Of a DNA stretch of 64,000 bases, positions 58,177 through 64,000 are shown piece after piece. Under the pieces are notes generated by a model. It was given only the letters and a program-made list of their open reading frames with translations. It had not been told where the DNA came from and searched no databases. Position 1 is the first letter of the stretch. Each line of letters starts with the position of its first letter. Location: contig NC_067196.1 of NCBI RefSeq assembly GCF_000699445.3, positions 76,870,364-76,934,363 on the forward strand. The letters are read 5' to 3'. The stretch comes from Schistosoma haematobium. Taxonomy: Eukaryota; Platyhelminthes; Trematoda; Strigeidida; Schistosomatidae. The translations under genes were made by a program, and so were the position numbers.

Positions 58177-58332
58177 TATTTTTTTTGCATATTAGCTTAT
58201 TACCTATTTTTGTTTCACGTCAAAATTCACCGTTTAATTTTTCTTATAAATTGATCATCTCCCTTGTACGTAAAGTGGTTTTTCACAATAAAAGTTATTT
58301 TAGGAATTCTTGATAATATATAATTATTAGAA

Positions 58333-58366
<34 letters not shown>

Positions 58367-58389
58367 GTATATATATATATATATGTATA

Positions 58390-58431
<42 letters not shown>

Positions 58432-59164
58432 TAACAATATCTTGATAACTGTAATGGAAATCATAAACTCTATTTAATCTAATTCTTTTAAAAGTATTTG
58501 GATAATTCTTAACATATACCATATTTCCCTTCATTTTATTACATCAACAATCCATTATGTAATGAAATATAATTATAAGTATAACAGAATCATATTATTG
58601 TTATTTGCTTCGTTCAAAGTAAATAAATTAAGACTGACTTATTTATAATTTGAAATTTTCATTTACTGATTTTCCCTAGTGAAAATTGTACATGGATCTG
58701 GTGATAGTAATAATAATAATAATAGTGATAACAATGATAATAATAATAATAACAGTAATAATAATAGTAATAATAATAATTTAATAAGCAGTTATGAAAA
58801 GTTTCGAGTTGATTTGGGAAAAACAAATAAGAACAAATGCATATTGACAAGCCTTTTTGGGTTTTTACTTAACAATATGTTTATTTTAAGATGAATTGTT
58901 TACATCGATGATGATAAACAATAAAGGAAATAGGTTATTGTTTGTTTTCTTTATTATTCGTGTAAAATATTACTGTACACTTGGAAAATTGTTAAAAGCT
59001 TACAAAATTCAAAGGAAGAGAATATCATGAGTATATCCTGAAGTGATATTCAGGGAAATTCGGGCACAACTGGTATAGAAATTCACTTGGTATTGTTTAC
59101 TGGAATCAGTTTCTCATTGGCACATATGCATACATTGAAGATTGCTTCTATACTGCCTTAATTT
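58177..59164. other. Spacer dominated by microsatellites
   Basis: (TA)n with TG interruptions at 58332-58428 and an (AAT)n-type tract at 58706-58780. At 59040-59164 lies the Smα flank also seen at 22840-22970 (ATTCACTTG..., TCTCATTGGCACATATGC, ATACTGCCTTAA). Frames over these tracts are low-complexity. Confidence 0.55.
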
Positions 59165-59300
59165 ACCAGCATTATAAGCAAAGATGGATGATGTCTAACA
59201 GTAGCTAAATAGATAACTTGATAGCATTTGAAGCGAACAGTATTGCGTTGGAGTCCTGGAGTGAGCGCCACTGCTAGTCACCATCCACCTTTGCTTATAA
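59165..59300. repeat. Smα-type repeat, inverted composite with the hammerhead missing
   Basis: The left end TTATAAGCAAAGATGGATG and the right end CATCCACCTTTGCTTATAA are inverted copies of the Smα 3' tail. Between them lies a plus-strand tRNA-like part (GATAACTTGATAGCATTTGAAG, GAACAGTATTGCGTTGGAGTC, GTGAG) joined directly to CGCCACTGCTAG, so the segment holding the ribozyme is absent from both arms. Confidence 0.7.
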
Positions 59301-59363
59301 CTGGTATCTTTTATATTTGTTATACGATTGAAGAATTAAGAAGCTATTGCATTTGCCTCATAG

Positions 59364-59365
<2 letters not shown>

Positions 59366-59398
<33 letters not shown>
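59366..59398. repeat. (TA)n microsatellite
   Basis: TA run directly next to an RTE 3' end. Confidence 0.9.
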
Positions 59399-59548
59399 TT
59401 AGGCCCGTTACCCCTCGTGGAGGAGCACAGGCCGCCCACTAGGGTTTTGCATCTTCGCCTGTAGCTCTTCCAGGATTACTGCCAGTTCCAACCCCAGGTG
59501 AGGTAGAAAGGTTAGAGATGAGGTCAGCAATTCCATCCCGTAGAAAAC
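59399..59548. mobile_element. RTE remnant: inverted 3' end joined to a 5'-UTR piece
   Basis: 59399-59446 (CTTAGGCCCGTTACCCCTCG, GGAGGAGCACAGGCCGCCCA) is the RTE 3' end on the minus strand. 59455-59548 (GCCTGTAGCTCTTCCAGGAT, then the CATCCCGTAGAAAAC end) is the RTE 5' UTR on the plus strand. The coding region is absent. It is an inversion-type junction or two insertions, not a simple internal deletion. Confidence 0.6.
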
Positions 59549-60539
59549 ACATATTTGATGCCTTAAAAAGGAATTTTTATGTTTCATTATCATCATCATC
59601 ATCATCCTTACTGCAATATTGCTGAATTGCTTGTTTTCGTATTCTTGGCCCGTGAATTTTTTAAAATATAAAACTGGCATCTAATATTTTTTGTTGAAAG
59701 ATCTGATTCACTGAAATGTTAAAAATGACAAAAATGGCTTTCTTTTTTCTCTCAGTAGTGCTGTGATTAATAAACACAAATATTATTTTATGTATTCTCT
59801 GGGATATTCGTCGACTACTTATTGGAGCATAAAATTTCCTTAATTAAGTTTGACAAAGTGGAAAATGAAACAGTTCATAGTATATACAAATTGACAGTTA
59901 ATCACATGAATATTATGAATTAATAGTTATCATAACAATGTATGATGTAGTTTCAAGAATGACTTACTTTCGAAGTATTTCAATACTGTTTTAGGCTAAC
60001 TGTTAATTCTAGTAGAAGCATTCAAAGATATTATTATAGGTATGTAAATGAATTATTTCAGTTTATCATCAGTTTAAAATAATCTTGGTAAAATTAAGAA
60101 AGAACCGAAAGCAGATGGTCAATAACACACTAACTAATGATAATATTTCCTATGGGAAATTTGGTTTTATAAAGTCTAACAAAACGTCTTACAAAATGCA
60201 ATGTATTGATGAACATACATTTGATAATTTGATGAACAGATAATCGTAATAATAAACTGATAATTTCAAGTACAAGTTGGATTAGATCACAAATGTTTCA
60301 TTTTATTCTTAACTTCATATAACTGAGTAATGTGGCTTGATTGACCAGATGAGTATATTATAATATTTATTATGATAAACACTAACAGATTATAGTTTTC
60401 TAAGCCAAAAATTATTAATGATGAAATTATTTAGTCGAAAACTGACTATTAAGAAGTAATTTGATATATTTGGAAGTCTACATAAAACAATCACTACATA
60501 ACAGTTTTAATTGATGAAAATAATTGGATTTGTTACGGC
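59549..60539. other. AT-rich spacer, nothing recognised
   Basis: A (CAT)n-like tract lies near 59586-59606. No open frame or repeat identified. Confidence 0.4.
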
Positions 60540-60766
60540 TGCGAAGAAAAACCTCCGTCAGTCAGTCAGCTACAAAGTAGAACCAGGCACATATGTGCAT
60601 CGGTCCAAGTTGCCATACCTTATTAGCCCAACAAGATGAACACCGGATTCATAGAAGTAGTTGATTCAGTGGTGTTTTTATATAAAAGAAAGATTACATA
60701 TAAGGATATAGTACAGGAAGAAAGATATAAAGGAAGAAAAACTTAAGAGAAGACAAAAGTGTTGTA

Positions 60767-60771
<5 letters not shown>
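60540..60771. other. Mixed-composition block, unidentified
   Basis: GCTGCGAAGAAAAACCTCCG, a GTCAGTCAGTCAG repeat and AGTAGAACCAGGCACATATG stand out from the AT-rich surroundings and end at an AG-rich tract before a (TA)n run. It may be the edge of an unrecognised repeat. Confidence 0.25.

Positions 60772-60823
<52 letters not shown>
60772..60823. repeat. (TA)n microsatellite
   Basis: About 26 TA units, 15 bp from the 3' end of a minus-strand SINE. Confidence 0.95.
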
Positions 60824-60827
<4 letters not shown>

Positions 60828-60837
60828 CATTTCCAAC

Positions 60838-61195
60838 TATCAGAAGGGGTTTCTGTGGATATCATAGTAATTTCAATAGTTGAGATCATGAGTCAGTTGA
60901 AGCTAGACCACCATTGGAAACCTGGAAATACTAGACGGCCGTCTCGTCCTAGTATGGGACTCCTCAGCACTGAACATCCACGATCCTGTCTCGTGAGATT
61001 TGAACCCAGGACCTATCGGTCTCTCGCGCAAACGTCTAACCTCTAGACCACTGAGCTGGCCGGCATCCAACGGTGTTAATATCTAACTTCAACCAATCCA
61101 CGATATTGCGCCACAGTCTACCTTTGTCTTCAATGAGTTACTGCGTCACAACAGACCTGGTTGAACTCCACTGATCACAGCCTCTCACTATATAT
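60838..61195 (-). repeat. Family A SINE, full length with extended 5' lead
   Basis: The best full-length guide copy. On the minus strand: TGATCAGTGGAGTTCAACCA, TCATTGAAGACAAAGGTAGA, GCGCAATATCGTGGATTGG, GTTAGATATTAACACCGTTG, the A-box region (TGGTCTAGAGGTTAGACG), B-box region (GGTTCAAATCTCACG), CTGAGGAGTCCCATACTAGG, ACGAGACGGCCGTCTAGTAT and a tail ending ACCCCTTCTGAT. The core CTGAGGA is intact but the second box is GAGA rather than GAAA and stem I is mismatched. Confidence 0.88.
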
Positions 61196-61807
61196 GATAA
61201 AATGTATGAGTTCGTGTTCTGTGATTCTATGATTCCATGTGCGAAACATAACTTCTCATGATAGGAATAACCAGTAAAATCTATCTTCATTCATAGTTTA
61301 CTATTAAGTTAGATAAATGGCGTCTGTTAAATGATTCGCTAAATAATTGAAAATTAACTGTTTGGAGTTGTATCACTCTACTATTAAACCTCACTCTTTA
61401 TGTACGTAGTTTGTCGGAACAAGGTTAACGCGTTTACGACCATTATCAGAGATCGTGGTCTTATTTTACTGTAAGTGTTAAGATATGGTAAAGTAATATA
61501 CTATTGATACAACATGTTTTAGCCATTGTAGCGAGGCGTAATTTTGAAAAATATATCTGAAAATTTAGTAGTACTGTTATTTGGTACCTGAAAAAGCATG
61601 AATTTATTATTCAGATTCAAAAGAAAATAGGGAATATATTTCACTACAGTTCTTTATCGAAGTATTTTGCTATTAAAATCTTTTGATTCGTTTGACAAAA
61701 TATACGAAAATGATATGAATTTAGTTAATTTGAAGGTTAACTATTGACTGAACAAGCAATTAAATAGATCAGTTATTCTGCCACTATTCTTATAATATTT
61801 ATTCTGT
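61196..61807. other. AT-rich spacer, nothing recognised
   Basis: No open frame or repeat identified. Confidence 0.4.
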
Positions 61808-62215
61808 TATAAGCAAAGATGGAAAGTGAGTAGCAGTGGAATACAGGATGCGCGTTTCATCCTACTTATGACTACTCATCTGGATTTACCTGCATCTCAG
61901 AGTTGATGCTCACATTGTGACTCGGACCCAGTACCTTTCCACTTTGTAAGTGGATAATGTGTTGGCGTTTAAAAAGAACGGTGCTGGATCCGAGTCGCAA
62001 TATGAGCATCAACTCTAAGATGCAGGTACATCCAGCTGACTAGTCCCAGATAGGACGAAACGCGTGTCTTCGACTCCACTGTTAGCCACTATCCATCTTT
62101 GCTTAGAATGCTTGCGAATTAAGGGAGTATCGAGGCAATATATACAGTATGCACATATGACAAATAACAAACTGATCAATTGGGCAGATTCAAGTAAAAC
62201 AATACTAAGTGAATT
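61808..62215. repeat. Smα-type repeat, head-to-head inverted composite
   Basis: 61808 to about 61940 is minus-strand (tail, ribozyme, GATGCAGGTAAATCCAGATG-type segment on the reverse strand, B box). From about 61945 the plus-strand copy follows: tRNA-like part (GTGTTGGCGTTTAAAAAGAA, GGTGCTGGATCCGAGTCGC), CATCAACTCTAAGATGCAGG, a ribozyme (CATCCAG, CTGACTA, GTCCCAGATAGGACGAAACG, CGTGTC) and the tail, then the flank shared with 22840-22970. The core has T for invariant G8 and stem I is broken, so neither ribozyme is intact. Confidence 0.8.
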
Positions 62216-63762
62216 TATTCTGTTACTTTGCTAAATTATCAAAAATCGTATGGATGGATATTAAGGTTATAAATCTTTTGTTGAAGTTTAATTTTTTTGG
62301 CCAGAAACCAAATATTCAAAGTCAAGAAAAGTTTTATGACAATCATTTGAATTTTTTTGGCTATCTTTTATTAGACTGCATTTAAAATGTACATTTCAAT
62401 CTAAATGTTCTGATTGGATTTACATATGTTAATGTGTGGTAGGAAAAATGTACAGTCTGGTATTTCCCATGTTCTATAGTCCTCAAAAATGCATCAACAG
62501 CTGGTCAGCTAATAATTCTTCCATAAATTCAACTAAACATACACACATTAATAAAGCAAACCACATCAAAAACTAAAGTTTATTCAAATGTAATTTACCG
62601 TTTAATGAATTACTATGTTGGCCAATTTTATTATAAAGATTACTTTTAAGTTGTAACTATCTGATAAATAAACAGTATGTTTGAAATGATTTTATGGTTG
62701 ATTATATATGAAAGGGTTAGAATATATAATTCTTAACGGTATATTTTGTTACATGTTATTTAGGTTAAGCGATTTATAGTCACATGCTACATTGATGTTA
62801 TTTGAGAACAAATGGAGATGGGTGAATCTAAGTTTCCTTTTTGAATTATGACTTGTGAAAAAATCACTGAAGGTTTTTTTTATTATTAATAACAATAAAA
62901 TTCATATCATGTGAACGGAATAACTAAGTGACCAGTTAAGATGCTTTATTTTATTTAGGGTATTTGGAACTGAACACATATAATTTAATGCATTAGTTAA
63001 CTTACATGCATGTCTGAACACAGTAAATTAGATCGCTACCAACTTTTCAGTAACGGAAACAAAAATTCAAGTAAAATGAGCCTAGAATACAACACTACTT
63101 TCAAAATTGATCAATAACTCTAATCTAAGTCCTATTCATACTAATAACAGGCTTTGGTATGAATTCTTGAAGTTTGAATAAGAATTTTTGAATAGTGAAA
63201 TTCAATCATGTCAAAAATGAAACATATCTTTGCTGATATTAGATGTGTTATATGCGAACGATCAGTAGGTGAATAGTAACCGCTAAGATCTATTTATGGA
63301 CTAATATTATATATATTCTTATTGTATAACTAGTATGTAACTATATTCTATGTATATTCATAGTTAAGGCTTCAATTTAACCTACTGACTATTATTATAA
63401 GATTTAATACTCTTACGTTATTTCCAATTTACTAGTAATAGTCTTTCACAATCACGGCCACTTTTGTCCTGATCTTGTATAATTGTTATTTTCTATTTAA
63501 TGGTATGGTGCAGTCTGGCTTGTTTTTATCTGAAATATCTGAAATACACGATTCATATATAGTTGAAGGGTGATATTGGTATTCTGCACTGAACCGGTTG
63601 CGTTAGTCCAGAATCAACTATCTTGGAGAATCATTAAGAACTCAGAGTTGACTCTAGTCTGCTCATTATGATTTATGCGTCATTGGTATGGTCAATAACT
63701 CGTTGTTGTAATTGACATGATATATTCGCAGGGCATAAGAACATAACAGAGCAGCATGTTTA
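62216..63762. other. AT-rich spacer, nothing recognised
   Basis: No open frame or repeat identified. Confidence 0.4.
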
Positions 63763-64000
63763 AAATTGAAGAACATCTGGAACTCAGAACAACTGTCTGT
63801 CAACCAACACCTGAATAAGAATTTTAAATACAAATATCAAAACAGTTCTACTATAGGGAGCCGAAACTTGGAGAACTACGAAAGCCATCACCCAGAAGAT
63901 ACAAGTGTTTATTAATAGCTGTCTACATAAAATACTTCGGATCCATTGACCAGAAACGATCAGCAACAACCTAGTGTGGGAGAGAACAAACCAAATCCCA
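63763..64000 (+). pseudogene. SR2-like RTE C-terminal region, leaves the window
   Basis: The sequence follows the RTE protein from the [13 protein letters not shown] region (GAAGAACATCTGGAACTCAG) through the [14 protein letters not shown] segment (TCTACTATAGGGAGCCGAAA; a stop replaces the Tyr codon) to ISNNLVWERTNQI (CAGCAACAACCTAGTGTGGG). It is cut by the window end. A stop and frame shifts are present, so the copy is decayed. Confidence 0.8.

Noticed and set aside
58295..58534. Open frame rich in Ile-Tyr
   Set aside because: It is simply the translation of a (TA)n microsatellite; the same applies to the frame at 44321-44722.

Overview
The window looks like intergenic or intronic DNA from a blood fluke (Schistosoma-like trematode). 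It is very AT-rich. It carries Smα-type repeats (tRNA-related repeats with a hammerhead ribozyme, described from schistosomes), SR2-like RTE retrotransposons, Penelope-like elements (PLEs), Asn-rich coding tracts and long (TA)n runs. The genus is inferred from these repeat families. I cannot assign a species.

Host genes: only one convincing gene is visible, an intronless class A (rhodopsin-like) GPCR at 24050-25585. It has seven transmembrane segments, an ERY motif and an FMRFamide-receptor-like NFxxY motif in TM7. I found no tRNA or rRNA genes, CRISPR arrays or operons. Nearly everything else is mobile-element sequence in various states of decay.

Layout: 0-9 kb holds short repeats, a 1.4-kb foldback element (3751-5180) and tRNA-related SINEs. 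10-12.8 kb is a decayed SR2-like RTE copy. 13.8-14.4 kb is the 3' end of a CR1/Jockey-like element. 15.3-17.7 kb and 26.1-26.7 kb hold decayed PLE pieces (PLE-B). 23.2-26.0 kb is the GPCR flanked by SINEs. 26.8-27.3 kb is a fragment of a second RTE-like lineage. 31-38 kb holds RTE 3' fragments and SINEs. 38.97-39.25 kb is a small element with terminal inverted repeats (second copy at 21.3 kb). 39.8-42.1 kb is a nearly complete PLE (PLE-A) with two frame breaks. 46.6-47.1 kb is an RTE fragment. 48.7-51.5 kb is a higher-complexity block of unknown origin. 54.6-57.85 kb is an almost intact RTE (endonuclease + reverse transcriptase) with a 12-bp target-site duplication. 58-64 kb holds SINEs, Smα-type repeats and an RTE fragment leaving the window.

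The main theme is hammerhead-ribozyme (HHR) motifs carried by several retroelement classes. About 20 loci belong to a tRNA-related SINE (called family A here) with A and B boxes followed by an HHR whose core reads CTGAGGA...GAAA. Its stems I and III differ from those of Smα yet still pair, so they covary. PLE-A carries a compact HHR-like fold in its 3' region, and other PLE-like tails carry related motifs. At least seven SINE-A loci are inverted composites: a minus-strand copy joined head-to-head to a plus-strand 3' part. In four of them the two arms share private variants, and in six of seven the junction lies in the ribozyme domain. Simple 5' truncations cluster there as well. I read this as the ribozyme fold or its cleavage shaping reverse transcription and template switching. 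That is an inference and needs genome-wide statistics.
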